Part shown: positions 37,300-50,125 of the stretch, in pieces
Position numbering within the stretch: position 1 is the first letter of the stretch
How the letters are laid out: each line of letters opens with the position of its first letter
Source: Tolypeutes matacus
Taxonomy: Eukaryota; Chordata; Mammalia; Cingulata; Chlamyphoridae
Direction of reading: 5' to 3'
Assembly (NCBI GenBank): GCA_026826555.1
Contig: JAKSZT010054304.1
Location: forward strand, 30,953,024-31,017,023
Length of the DNA: 64,000 bases
Program-made: the position numbers and the translations under genes
The notes under the pieces: model-generated
The model's input: only the letters and a program-made list of their open reading frames with translations
Told to the model about the DNA's origin: nothing
The model's database searches: none

Positions 37300-37690
37300 G
37301 CCAACTTTTGACTTTTGGTGGTTCACAAATATTCTGGATTCTCTTTTCCTTTAGTCATAAAATGGCATTTCTCTGTTTCCTGTGAAATTAACCTTGGCCA
37401 TGAAATGTGATCATAAATAATATGTATTGCTTCCCAGCAGATATGTTAAGAGCCAATGACAATTTAAAGTACAATTAACTGCCTCCATAACTGAACCCCT
37501 CTAGGCGATGACATGCTTCAGCCTAGGTCCAGGAGTGAAGACAATGCAAAGCAGATAAATCAGCATTGTGTTGGACATGTAGCATGAATGTGGAATGAGC
37601 TTTGTTTATATTAATATGTAAGTTTTTAGGGTTTTTTATTACCATAGTGTTACCTAACCTAATCTGACTTAAACAGAAATTGCAGACAGA
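37300..37690 (+). mobile_element. Probable old MLT1-like LTR
   Basis: The path CCTTGGCCATGAAATGTGATC, CATGCTTCAGCCTAGGTCC, TTTGTTTATATTAATATG and ACCTAACCTAATCTGACT resembles old MLT1-type LTRs and the copy at 30835-31185. Confidence 0.5.
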
Positions 37691-37749
37691 AATGGAGGTT
37701 GGGGCAGTGCTGTAAAAAGCAAAGGTCTAATGTTGTGGTATTAATTTAA

Positions 37750-39495
37750 TATATCTTGATAGTTGTCAAAGACAATTTATCAGAGGCTGGAATGATGACA
37801 ATCCACATTAAGCAGTGATGAAACATCTGGAAAAACTATTGCCTGTGGTAACTGGGGAAGAAGATCATGCACCTCTGTCCCAAGAAAGAGGTCAGAAAGT
37901 AGTTTGTTAGTTCTGCTGCTGTGGACTGTTTCTGGCAAGGTATGATAAGGAATTACACTCTGTCACCATGAAACATTGCTCTGTTTAGCCTGAGTCCTAG
38001 AGTGAGGAGACAGAGAGAAGACCCCACAGCCAATTCATAATGGACAAGTGGTGTAAGGAGAAATAAATCCAATGTCATAATCCAAAGAGAATTTTGGATG
38101 GTGCATTTCTGTAGCCTGTGATCTCTAATGTACTATATTGAGCTCAGAGAAGAATTGGCAAGTTTTAAATCATGCAATAAACAGGAATAGAGAGATCAAG
38201 AATAATGTAATGTTGAAGAGGCAACTCTTGTCAACTACCAGTATTAAATGATTTAGTTACAATGGCCAATTAATACTCAGCCATTTAAAAATCTAGTGTG
38301 TGATCTACATGTTTCTAGTGAAGGCTGGCCACCAAATATAGGATTTGTCTGAAGGAGTATGTCCCAAAGATGGTGTGGAACCCAGTAAATACTTTCAATT
38401 GGAGAATACAGCACAAGTAAAGCAGTAATAAAATACCTCAATTCAAGTAAAAAAGAAGAAAGAGGAGAGGATGAAAAAAGAAAGACAAATAACAAACATG
38501 GGCAATGCCTCTCAGAAAAATAAAACTGAGGATGTAACTACTGGCCCATGGAACTGATTCAACTCAAATGGATAAAAGACAAGTAAATATTTAAGTGAGT
38601 TATACTACCAAAGAAACAATGACTCTGGGCTAACTAGGCTGTAATGTTCAAGATTTACAATGACCTTTTGGAGCAGAAAGTAAACTGAGAAAGCTGTTGC
38701 CCAGGTGTAAGTTCCAATTCTTACCTTATTTGTGGCTAAGCATAATGGAATAGTAGCAACCAACTCATATGTTGGGGCTTGAATCCATGAAAAACAATGG
38801 ACAAGAGAGAAACTCCCAGAGAGAAAAGCTGAGGATTAACTAGTAAGTATTCCCCACTCCCAGGTATGGGTGTTATCAAAATGTCTCCCCTATAGAATTT
38901 CAGAATTGTAACACACTCAGATTTGCTTTGTGTCTCCTCTTCCCCATTTTTAAAGAAGTGCTTACTGTGGTTATTTTGGCCAGTTCTGTCTTGATACGTA
39001 ACTTGCTTTTTCATTCATTTGTCTGTGGATCAAAAGAAACCACATTTGGACTTGATGAAGACGTTGACAAGCCCCACTCCACTCAGCTGGGCACAGTAAG
39101 AGATTGGACTTTTGTTTAGTCTCCCTTGGGCATACGGTAAGTGGGCTCTGCATTTGGCAAGAGAATTCTCTACTTGTTCTTATGACCATGTTCTTCTTTC
39201 CCATTTAGAAAGAAAGGCTAATGACTCTCTCTATAGCTATTGTGGAAAACAAGAAAATTTTCCTTACCTTCACATACTCCCAGCAAATATCTCCTGGTCT
39301 CATTGAGCCAATTTTACATGTCCTGAACTGATATTTGTAGCTGGGGAAATTAACTCCAGTGATTAGCCAGAATTAATCAGAGCACAGTTTGGGAGTTCAT
39401 TGTAAGCTCAACACCATGCATTATGCCTAAGATGGGAACAGGCGGTTCCTCAAGGAAAACTGGGGATACTTTATCGTCAGGGAGGAAAATGAACA
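37750..39495. other. Less AT-rich stretch, possibly an unclassified old retroelement
   Basis: Base composition changes here and open frames of 63-92 codons occur on both strands, none with a recognised domain. The text has a retroelement-like look (for example CTGTGGACTGTTTCTGGCAAG near 37920) but I cannot place it in a family. Parts near 39280-39400 resemble an old interspersed repeat. Confidence 0.3.
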
Positions 39496-41629
39496 CTTGG
39501 AAATGAACAAGGTTTTATTAAAGATTTTAATGTGAAAAGAGGCCTTTAGTTACAATTCAAATATTTTATTCAGATATACTTATTTTCCCTGGAAAATTTC
39601 CTTTTTCTGTAACTAATGATTATTAGCTGAAGAAGCAAGTGTTTTGAGAAAAATACTTAAGAATGTTGAACATAATAATAAGAGAAAATAGATTATTAAA
39701 AAAAAAACATTGGAAATCAAGCTAACCAAACCTTTATATAACACTATAGCATTGAATTAATTTATCACTACGTTACTGTATCTATTATCAGATCAAGTGT
39801 TAAAATGGACATGGTTCTCTAAACAATTCCCATTGTAAGGTGACCTCCAGCTGCCACTCTTGGATCATCAAATAAATATTCTTTCATTTAATAGGACATA
39901 TGTCTTGATAAAGACATATGTTGAGAAAATATACAATACACCTTAGATTTCCTATATACCAAGTGATAGCATGAGTTTTTCAGAATAAAAATGTCATGTA
40001 GAAAATTTCTAAAAGGTTGGTATTTCATGTCAATCAAGCCCTTTATTTTTAAATTATTTGCTACTTACAAGAATATCACCATATTTCATATTTTTAGACC
40101 AGAATAACTGTTTCTCATTCATTCAGCAAAGAGTGAATAATTTGGAAAATAATTATTTAGTGATTCTTTATTTTTCTCACAATATTAATAAATGTTTGCA
40201 TAATCCAATTTATATTAAATGTTGTTTTTAATCATTTAGCGATATCTATAAAACTGTAAGGACTTCCAGTTTTCTAATGAATTTGGAACCATTGATCTGA
40301 TCTGAGTAGAAGATTTCTCTAAGTAACTGGTGAAACAATTTATGGGTTTTGACTAATTATGTAAGACACATAAACGAGTTTTTGTTACTGTTATTGTGAG
40401 AGTGTGTATGAGTTTCATTTCTCTGTCTTTATATTTTCCTTTATATTTACTTATAACTTTATCCTAAATCCTTTCTTTTACTCTAGTAATTGTTATATGT
40501 ATTCAATAAATATTTCTTAAAGCAACATTAATTTCTATTAAAAAACTAAAAGTAGAGAATGAATATATTTGTTTATATATTGTTATTATTGCAGAAAGTT
40601 CTCTCAGATTGCAAGATATGAAAAGAGACATAAATTCTATTTTGAAATTCCCAGATGCTTTCATATGCAGGCAGTAACAGGGGTATGTTCCAAGACTTGT
40701 ACATTACAGAACAAAATGAATCAAATATAAAAATAAGTTATTATTCAAAATTAATCTGATTCACTGATTGTATTTTACAATTGGTGATAATATAAAATAC
40801 ACACAAAGGAAAAGAAGTTACAAGCAAGTTATCTTGACCTAATATAATTTTTAATATTATTTTCTAACTTTTTTGTGTGGTGAAGGTTATTAGCACTCAA
40901 TATTGTTACCTTATGCACGCTGATTCACTCATTTTGTTATTTGTATTGAAGGAATTATTTCATATATTCAAATTAATCCTGTATTTTGTATAAAAAACAA
41001 ATTATAAACATTTTTCTAAGCTTCATTAAGATATGTTAATTATTTGCAGTATTTTAAAATTTCAAGTTAAGTTGAATTTAAACATTTGAAAGTAACCTAA
41101 ACATGCACTCTATCCCAATTTTTATGGCCAATCTGTAGTAAAGTAGAGTTGATTTTCAGGCATATAAATAAGTATACACAAATCACTACATATTTACCTA
41201 AAATTCAGGAATCCCTAGCAAAAATGTTTAAAGAGTAGTACTTACACATAGAACTGGTGTGCTGCAACTCATCACAGAAATGAAATAAGCTAGTATACTT
41301 CCTTATAAGCAAGGTACTTAGAATAAGGACAATTTATATGAGCCTGCGGGCAGTGAGAACAATGCAACATCTTCTCCATTACTTCTTATAGTTTGTTAAT
41401 CTATATGAGGCTCCAAAAAAGTACTCTTCTCAAAACCATCATAAGTGCTCTTTCACACATTTTACTAATTTTGGATCGAGGCCAATTAAAATAAAATAGT
41501 ATTTTACCAAGGTTTGGTTGCAAGTATAGATAACTAAAAATGGTTTTGCTGCAGATGCAATGTATTAACAAAATGTTTGGGTTCATTCCTTAACTACTGA
41601 TACACTGAACTGAAAAAAAAAAAAAAACA

Positions 41630-41630
<1 letters not shown>
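39496..41630. other. AT-rich unique intron
   Basis: No gene or repeat family was recognised in this stretch. Confidence 0.4.

Positions 41631-41632
<2 letters not shown>

Positions 41633-41676
<44 letters not shown>
41633..41676. repeat. (TA)22 microsatellite
   Basis: Forty-four bases of uninterrupted TA, preceded by an A15-type run and CAAAC. Its purity suggests ongoing length variation. Confidence 0.97.
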
Positions 41677-41680
<4 letters not shown>

Positions 41681-42221
41681 GATGATGGCTCATAAAATTT
41701 ACAGCAAAGTTGAGGTAAATCCTCAAATTAAATAGGAATCACCTAAATACACTAGACCAACACATTAGAACAAATAATTAAATATAAAATCTTTCAGTGT
41801 TAGAAATTTTCTCAATGATCTCATGACAAAAACTAGATTTATTCTATGAATGATTGTTTTCTCAACATTAACACAATTGAAAGCAGCATCATAAAAGCCT
41901 TAGGTCCTAAGACTCAGATGGACAACATAAACATAGGACAAGATTAAAATTATGACTTTTATTGGTACTAGTTTCTAACTAGTTCAAAATCTGCAATCAG
42001 TGAAAGTCTAAGTACATAATCAACATTATCTATGAAAAATACTAGTTTTATTTATCATTTCTAATAATTACACTTCCTATTTTTTTTCTTCCCTAGTTGA
42101 ACTAACTAGGGAATTTTTCAAAAGAAGTAATGAGAATGGACATCATTGTATCATTTCTGATCTCCATGGATAATCTTTCAATTTTTACCGTTATATGAAT
42201 TTTTTAGAAATTATTTATTTA

Positions 42222-42317
42222 ATTTTTTTTTTCTTTACCGGGAGGTCCCAGGGATCAAACCTGGGTTCCTCCATATGGGAGACAGACACCCAACCATTTG
42301 GGCCACATCCATCCCCC
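42222..42317 (-). mobile_element. Short tRNA-derived SINE, minus strand
   Basis: Antisense text GGAGGTCCCAGGGATCAAAC, CATATGGGAGACAGACACCC and ATTTGGGCCACATCC is the SINE head, with the poly-A end as T's at 42222-42233. It is the same class as the copy at 21654. Confidence 0.88.
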
Positions 42318-42329
42318 TATTTATATTAA

Positions 42330-43654
42330 TATATATTTTATTCCCATCTATTCCCATTTAATTTTCCTTAAAGCTATTATTTTTATCATGAAGGGGTAAA
42401 TATTTTTCTGAAATTATTGAGATATTCCTATGATTTTTTTTTCTATTTTCCATTAATCTAGTGAATTAATTTGACTGATTATTTAAAAAAACTTACAATA
42501 ATTGTGGAATAAATTCTACTTAATTAAAAAATATTACCATTTTTATATATTCCTTTCTATAAAATGTTAATACTGTGTTTTAAATTTTTGCATATAGGTT
42601 CATAATAAAGGTTGGCTATAATTTTCTTTCTATATTTCTGAAAGAAGTTCCTTTGAAAGAAGTTTTTAAACACTGTATCCATTTTTTAAAACATCTTGAA
42701 AAATTTATTTGAAAATTTATTTGTGCATAATTCTTCATAATATCCTCATATAATTTTTGTGATTGCTATGGTATCTTTAGGGTTGTATCCTTTCATATTC
42801 CTTTAACCAAAAATTGTATTTTTAAAATAATTGCCTGTATCACTATGTGGAATTATGAGTTTTATTAATCTTCCCAAAGAACCAACATGTGGCTTTGTGG
42901 ATTTTCTGTAACTGATGAATATTTTCTACTGCATTGATTTCTGCTTTTGTCTTATTTCTCCTCCTTATACATTACCTAAAGGGAAAGTTATTCCTCATTA
43001 AAATGTTTAAAGTGACAGTCTATATAATTCATGTTTACTCTTTTTTCTCTTCTAAAATATGCCTTAAGACTATAAATTTTCTTTCAAGCAATTGTTTAGC
43101 TGAATTATATATGTTTCAATATGTTTTATTTTCATTATTTTGTATTTCAACTTGTTTTCTAACTTTTTTTTTACCTCTTCTTTGACCTGTGGATCATTTA
43201 GGAGCCCATTATTTAGTTTTCAAGCAGGTGGATATAACCTACTTATCTCATAATAATTGTTTTCAGTGTGAATCTTTTGTGATGAGAAAACATATTCTGA
43301 AATTTGTTCAGGCTTAATTTATGATGAAATTTGGTAAATATCCCATATGCACTGGTAAAAAATATTAATTTTGTGTCTTTTTATATATGTTCTATATATT
43401 TTAGTTTATCGAGTTCATCAACCTTCTGTTCTGATTCTCTGAACCTTCACTGACACTTTGTTGTACCATTTATTGAAAGAGGTATGCTAAAATCTCACAT
43501 TATGATTGCATATTTGTCTTTTGTTCCTTTTACTTCTGGCTTATTTTTCTTCATATTTTCTAGATTTTTATTCATGTTTAGGATATATTACTGTTGGATA
43601 ACCTTAATTGTTATGAAATATGCTTCTTTACCTCTATTATTTTCATCTTGCATT
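42330..43654 (-). mobile_element. Old L1, segment 1 of 3 (host of the nested pile)
   Basis: Antisense ORF2 text can be followed: TTCCCAAAGAACCAACATG, CTCTTCTTTGACCTGTGGAT, GTATGCTAAAATCTCACATTATG and TTAGGATATATTACTG. It stops at the plus-strand L1 insertion and resumes at 49743 (GCATTCTTTTATCTAATG) in the right order. Confidence 0.75.
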
Positions 43655-44689
43655 AAAATTTCCTCCAGGCAGAGGATTGTGGGAAGATGGAGGAGTGGGA
43701 GCTGCAGGACTCAGTCCTTCCATGAAAACAGCCATTAAACAGGCAGAAACTGTATGAAACAACTATTTTGAAACTCGAGAAGCCAGAAGAACACTGTATA
43801 GCATCCAGAAGTGAGTGGGAAGAAGAGGCTAAAAATTGCAGTGAAGGGCAGTAAATTGCTCTCTCTGAATCCATCCCCCATGCTTGTGGGCAGATCACTA
43901 TGGGTTCCAATTCCTGACTAGCTGCTGGTTACAGAAAGGGTTACAAAAATCCTCTTTCCAAAGACCAAGGGTGGGCATTTACATTCACTGATCATGGCTT
44001 TTGATTATAAATTCATGCCTTGGCTCTAATAGGGGTAGCAGTGTTGAAGACTTATGGACACTGCGCTTCCTAAGGAATGTGGGTTTCAGTTAACTGAAAG
44101 GCTGCATTTGCTGGGCAGTCCATGAAAGCTCAGTTTTGGGTAGCCATCAGAGAAGCTCTTGGCACCCTTCTTGACCTGCCCTCCAGGGCAATTAGTAGCT
44201 GATCTGTGAAACCTTCAGACATCCTGGCCCTGTACTGGCTGGGAAAGTGTGATTTGGAAAAGTTCTCTCTGGCATGCCCTACTTCCCAGAATTTGCCCTT
44301 CAGGCAAAAGCAGCTTGAGACAAGAAGAGGGATATAAGAAACTATAGCAGTGGATAGTCTGGGACAAAGGCCTGCAGGCTTCAAACACCTGGGAGAGGAA
44401 GGGAGATCTGTCTCCTGGCAAAGAGAGGGGAGAACCAAACTCCTATAAATAGGGGAACTCCAAAACAACTAACAAGTAAAAGCCCAGGAAAAGACAGAGG
44501 CCCAGAAAGACAGGGAAACCCTGAATACTGTATTTGCCTTGGGCAGACCTTCCTGATAGGAGGGCTGATGCTGAAGAAAATATCTGTCTTATCATGAGCT
44601 GGTTACAAAATCAAGAAACAGAAATTTCAGGGAATAAGTCTCAGAGTTTACATTTTAAAATTTTAAAATGCACAGATTTTAACAACAAC

Positions 44690-45570
44690 AACAAAAAATA
44701 CAAGACAAATAAAGAAATAGCACATGATTGCCCATACAAAGGAAGAAGAGAAAAATCCAAGAAACACCAATGAAGAAGACTAGAATGTGGAAATTCCAAG
44801 GAAAACCTTTAACAAAATGATTTTTAAAATGCTCAGTGAGATGGAAGAAAATACAGAAAAAGAACAAAAGTATATAAGGAAAACAATGAATAAGCAATAT
44901 GAAAATCTTAGTAAAGAGGTAACATTTTAAAAAGGAATCAAGCAGAAGTACTGGATTTGAAGAGCACAAATTTCCAGGAGAGTTTCAAGAATAGAATAGA
45001 GCTGGCAGAAGAAAGACTCAGTGAACTTGAAGACAAGATACTTGAAATGAGTCAGGCTGAGGAGCAAAAAGACAAACCATTTATTAATAGTGAAAATAGC
45101 CTAAGAAACCTCTGGGACACAATCAAGCATATCAATATATGCATTATGGAAGTCCTAGAAGGAGAAGAAAGAGAGAAAGGAGTAAAAGGAATATTCAAAG
45201 AAATAATGACAGATAAGTTCACAAACTTAGCAAAAGATAGGAATATGCACATTCAAGAAGCTCAGAGAACACCACACAGGAAAACATGAAGAAAAATACA
45301 CTCCATCATATATTGATCACTCTATTGAATGCAAAGGACAAAGACAGAGTTCTGGGACCTGCAAGAGAAAAGCAATGTGGTATGTGCAAGGAAGTCACGA
45401 TTAGATTGAGTGCCAATTTCTCATCAGAAACCATGGAGGCAAGAAGGCAGTGGTTTGAAATACTTAAAGTGCTGAAAGAAAACTATTGCCACCCAAGAAT
45501 TGTATATACTGTGAGACTTTCTTTCAAAATGAGGGAGAGATTAAGACATTCTTCAATAAACAAAAGCTGA
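44690..45570 (+). pseudogene. L1 ORF1 remnant (RNA-binding chaperone)
   Basis: Two overlapping open pieces, 44957-45289 and 45286-45570, carry ORF1p features: an acidic, coiled-coil-like start (RLSELEDKILEMSQAEEQK) followed by an RRM-like part, then IRLSANFSSETMEARRQW and VLKENYCHPRI in the C-terminal domain. The frame shifts between pieces near 45286 and the N terminus is unclear. Confidence 0.75.
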
Positions 45571-46926
45571 GTGAGGTCATCACTACCGGATCTGATGTAT
45601 AAGCAATGCTAAATGGACTTATTCAGACTGAAATGAAAGGACACTAAAAAGTGGTGCAGAGCAGCATAAAGAAAAAAGACCTGTGGTAAAGATAACAATT
45701 TGAGTAATTATAACTGTCAGTATTACTGATGTATGTTGATTGATATGTAACTACACTTCTTCCTTCCTACAGGTGCTAAAATGCAAATTCATAAAAGTAA
45801 AGATAAATCTATGGATTTGGACATAAAATTTACAAAAATAAATTTGGTAATAATTACAAAAAGAGGTGAGATAGTAGTGGACTGGTATAGGAAAACTGTA
45901 TGTGCATGCTATTGAAGTTCAGTTAGTATTCAAACCAAATATGATTGTTATATTAGCCACATGGAAAATAGATGAAAAATATATCCAGATACAAATGGAA
46001 GGCTTTCGATAAAGTACAATTCAAAAAATCAAATAAATATAAAAGTAGACATTAACAGAAGTGAGGGACAAAAACTGATAAGACTTACAAAGACTAAATA
46101 GTAAAATGGCAGAAGAGAGATCTGTATTATCAACAATGATTTTAAATTTAAATTTATTAAATGCTGCAGTCAAAAGGAAGAGACTGACAGAATGGATAAA
46201 AAGCATGATACAACTATATACTGTTTGCAAGGAGCAACCTTAAATGCAGAGATAAACTGAATGTGAAAGGATGCAAAAAAATATATCATGCAAGTAGTAA
46301 CCAAAAGAGAGCTAGATTATCTCCACTAAATCAGATAAAATAAATTTTAAGTCAAAAAACAAAGATTATCAATATATACTGATGAAGGGGACAAGAAGTT
46401 GTAACAATTATAAATACATATGAACCAAACTGCAGAGCTCCAAAACATATGAAGCATATACTTACAGATTTGAAGGGAGAAATTGACAGCTCTACATTAA
46501 TAGTAGGAGACTTTAATACACCTCTTTTATTAATGAAAAGAATATCTAGTCAGAAGATCAATAAGGAAATATAAGAATTGAATAATACTCTAAACCAACT
46601 AGAACTAGAAGGCATATATAGAATACTGAGCCCAACAAAAACAGAATACACATTCTTCTTGAATGCACATGAATAATTCCCCAGAATAGAACATATGTTA
46701 GTTTACAAAACAAGTCTCAATAATATAAAAAGTATTGAAATCATATGATGTATATTCTCCAACCAAAACAGAATGAAGTTACCAGTCAATAACAGAGGGA
46801 GAAAGGGTAAAATCACTACTATATGGAAATTAAATCTATACCAATAAATTAGGTAATTGAGATGAAATGATCAAATTTTAGAATACATAAACTGCCTACA
46901 TTGACACAAGAAAAAATAGTAGATCT

Positions 46927-46927
<1 letters not shown>

Positions 46928-46959
<32 letters not shown>
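46928..46959. repeat. A32 run inside L1 ORF2
   Basis: Thirty-two adenines in the middle of the ORF2 remnant, far from the L1 tail. It is either an expanded ORF2 A-tract or the tail of something lost. Confidence 0.9.
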
Positions 46960-46961
<2 letters not shown>

Positions 46962-48222
46962 AATTACTAGTAAATAGATTGAATACGTAATCAAAAACCT
47001 CCCAACAAAGAAAATTCCAGGAGCAGAGAGCTTCACAAGTGAAGCCTACCGAGCATGCCAAGAAGACTTAACTCCAATTCTGCTAAAAGTCATGCAAAAA
47101 AAAAAAATTAAAGAGGAGGGACCACTTCTTAATTCATCCTATGAATCCAATATCATCCTCATACCAAAGCCAATAAAGGTACCACAAGAAAAGAATATTA
47201 CAGATCAGTATCTCTTATGAATATAGATGCAAAAATCCTCACAGATACTAGCAAATTGAATCCAACAGTATACAGCATGCTCCAGTGGGATTTATCCCTG
47301 CTGTGTAAGGTTGGTTCAACATAAGAAAATCAATTAATGTAATACACCACATTAACTAAACGAAAGACAAAAAAACACATGAGCATCTCTATTGATCGAT
47401 AAAAGGCATTTGATAAAATCCAGTACCTCTTCTTGATAGATACACTCAGAAAACTAAGAATATAAGGAAACTTCCTCAACATGATAAAAGGTATATATGA
47501 AAAACCCACAGCCAACATCATACACAATGTTCCAAGACTGAAAAATTGCCCTCTAATTTCAGGAACAAGACAAGGATGCTCACTGCCACCGCTTATTAAA
47601 CGTTGTACTGGAAGATCTTGTCAAAGCAATTAGGTGAAAAAAAAAAAAAAGAGAAAAAAAAAAGGCATCCAGATCGAAAGGGGAGAAGTACAACTTTCCC
47701 AAATTGTGGGTGACATTAACAGTAGAGAAAATCCTGAAAAATGCACATCAAAGTTCCTAGAGCTAATACATGAATTCATCAATGTGGTGGGGTACAAGAT
47801 CAACACATAAAATCAGTATTGTTTTCATATGCAATCAATGAACAATTAGAAGAAGAAATCAAGAAAAAAATTCTATTCACAATAGCAGCTAAAAGAATCA
47901 AGTAGCTAGGAATGGATTTAATCAAGGATGTAAAGGACTTGTGTGCAGAAAAATAAAAAACATCGCTAAAAAAAAATTAAAGAAGACCTAAATAAATGGA
48001 AGGGCATTGAATGTTCATGGATTGGAAGACAGTATCTTTAAGATGACAATTCTACCCAAATCAATTTATGAATTCAATGTAATCCAAATCAAATTTCCAA
48101 CAACCTTCTTTTAAAAAATGTAAAAGCTATTAATCAAATTTATATGAAAGAATGTTACTCTAGAAAATTCTGTTCCAGATTTTTTTAGAGTAATGTTCCC
48201 ATAATTTGTTAAGCTGCCTTTT

Positions 48223-48426
48223 TTTTTTTTTTTTGGAGGTACCAGGGATTGAACTCAGGACCTCATACATGGGAAGCAGGTGCTCAATCACTGAGCTATA
48301 TCCACTCCCCAATGACAGTTGGTGTTTTATTGCGTTTGTTTTGTTTTTAGGAGGTACTGGAGATCAAACCCAAGACTTCGTACATGGGATGCAGGTGCTC
48401 AACCACTTCATCTACACCCACTCCCC
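48223..48426 (-). mobile_element. Head-to-tail pair of tRNA-derived SINEs, minus strand
   Basis: Two SINE heads follow each other in the same orientation: 48223-48310 (GGAGGTACCAGGGATTGAAC ... CTATATCCACTCCCC) and about 48312-48426 (AGGAGGTACTGGAGATC ... CTACACCCACTCCCC). The pair, not each unit, is flanked by TGTTAAGCTGCCTTTT (48207-48222) and TGTTAAGCAGCCTTTT (48427-48442). It sits in the 3' half of the plus-strand L1. Confidence 0.88.
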
Positions 48427-49742
48427 TGTTAAGCAGCCTTTTGTCTGTTATTTTATTTTCTGAAGTTGAAAAAAAGTTTACTTTAAAAAAGCATATGGAA
48501 GGGTAAGGGACCCCGAATAATTAAAGCCATACTGAAAAAAGAAGAAGGAAGTTGGAGGACTCACACTTTCTGATCTTAACATTTATTTCAAAGCCACAGT
48601 AATCAAAACAGCATGATACTGGCACAAAAACAGATATACTCACCAATGGAATTGAATTGAAAGCTCAGAAATAAACTCTCACATTTATGACCAACTCATT
48701 TTTAAAGACCACTCAATTGTGAAAGAATAGTCTTTTCAAAAAATGGCACTAGGAAATCTGGATCTTCATTTGCAAAAAAAATGATGAAGGACGACTACCT
48801 CACACTTTATACAAAAAATCAACTCAAATTGGACCAAAGACCTACATATAAGAGCTAGAACTATAGTACTCCTAGAAAAAAACATAGGGGAACATCTACA
48901 AGACCCTATGTTGGAGGCAAGTGTTGGAGAAGATGTGGAGAAATAAGAACACTCATTCATTGCTGGTGGCTGTGGAGGACAGTTTGGCAGTTTCTCAGAA
49001 AGATAAATATAGAACCATCCACTACTCTGTATATACCCAAAATAATTGAAAGTCAGGACTCAGATATTTGCACACCAAAGTTCACAGAGGCATTATTCAC
49101 AATTGCTAACAGATGGAAGCAACTCAAGTGTACATAAACGGATGAAAGGATAAATAAAATGTGGTATATACATGCAATGAAATATTGTTTAGCCATAAAA
49201 AGGAATGAAGTCTTGATGCATGCGACAACATGGATGAACCTTGATGACATCATGTTGAGTGAAATAAACCAGACACAAAAGGAAAATATTATATGGTCTC
49301 ACTGATTTGAAAGAATATAGGTTGCCAGGCAATGTGATAGGGATAGGTATTGGGAAGTTAAGTTTAAAATATACAGGGTTCCTATTTGGAATGATGGGAA
49401 TATTTTGGTAATGAATGGTGGCAATGGTAACACAACATTGTGAATGTTATTAATAGCACTGAAATAGATAGCTGAATGTTATTAAAAGGAGGAATCTTTA
49501 ATTGTACATATGGTAGCAGAAAAAAATTTTTCAAAAATCCGTGGAACTGCATGAACCCTAAGTTAAAGCATGGCCTATAGTTAATAGCAAAATCATAAAA
49601 ATGTGCTATCAACAATTGTAACAAATATTCCACACCAATGCAAGGCATTAGTAATAGGGTGGTATATGAGAATCCTGTGCTTTATGCATGATTGTTCTGT
49701 AAACACAAAAGTCCTCTAATAAATAAATAAAAATTACTCCAG

Positions 49743-50125
49743 CATTCTTTTATCTAATGTTTATATTATATATATTTTTTCACCCGTTTATTTCAAAATC
49801 TCTATATCCTTGTATTTGAAGTGTGTCTCTGGTAAGCAGGATTGTCTTTTGTTGTTATATATTTTTACTAGTCCTACACTATAAGCTTTTACTTAAAATA
49901 TTTTATGTAATAAGTAAAATAGAATATTAAATGTAAGAACCTGCACAGTGAGTCTATATGTAACTCAACACCATTTATTGAAAATAGAATCCAATCCTTC
50001 CCCCCTGCACTGCATTTTCTATCTGAACCAGATCTTAAGATATTTATTTCTCCTTATTTTTCCTCCTTATCTTCTTATTTTGGAGTAATAAAATAATTTT
50101 TATTTGGCTTTCTTCTTCTACCAAC
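49743..50125 (-). mobile_element. Old L1, segment 2 of 3
   Basis: The antisense ORF2 text continues from 43654 (CTTTTATCTAATGTTTATATT, TTGTATTTGAAGTGTGTCTC). The right part, 49900-50125, is less certain. Confidence 0.6.

Larger units (their letters stand above)
46140..49060 (+). pseudogene. L1 ORF2 remnant (endonuclease and reverse transcriptase)
   Basis: The endonuclease part reads RKRLTEWIK near 46175-46200 and VGDFNTP at 46503-46523. The reverse transcriptase region follows, but the catalytic FADD site region (47683-47716) now reads as QIVGD-like text. A 32-base A run at 46928-46959 and another A-rich patch at 47640-47665 break the frame. The C-terminal part is near 48900-49060. Confidence 0.7.
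43669..49729 (+). mobile_element. Near full-length L1, plus strand
   Basis: The element begins GCAGAGGATTGTGGGAAGATG (typical L1 5' start) and ends in TAATAAATAAATAAA. It is flanked by AAAATTTCCTCCAG (43655-43668) and AAAATTACTCCAG (49730-49742), an imperfect 13-14 base target duplication, so the insertion is about 6.06 kb. It contains a 5' UTR (to about 44690), ORF1 remnants, a 570-base spacer, ORF2 remnants and a 3' UTR. Many stops and frameshifts show it is dead. It is interrupted by two SINEs (48223-48426) and A runs. Confidence 0.88.

Noticed and set aside
43669..49729. Active L1
   Set aside because: Many stops and shifts; the reverse transcriptase catalytic motif is no longer recognisable and SINEs interrupt the element.
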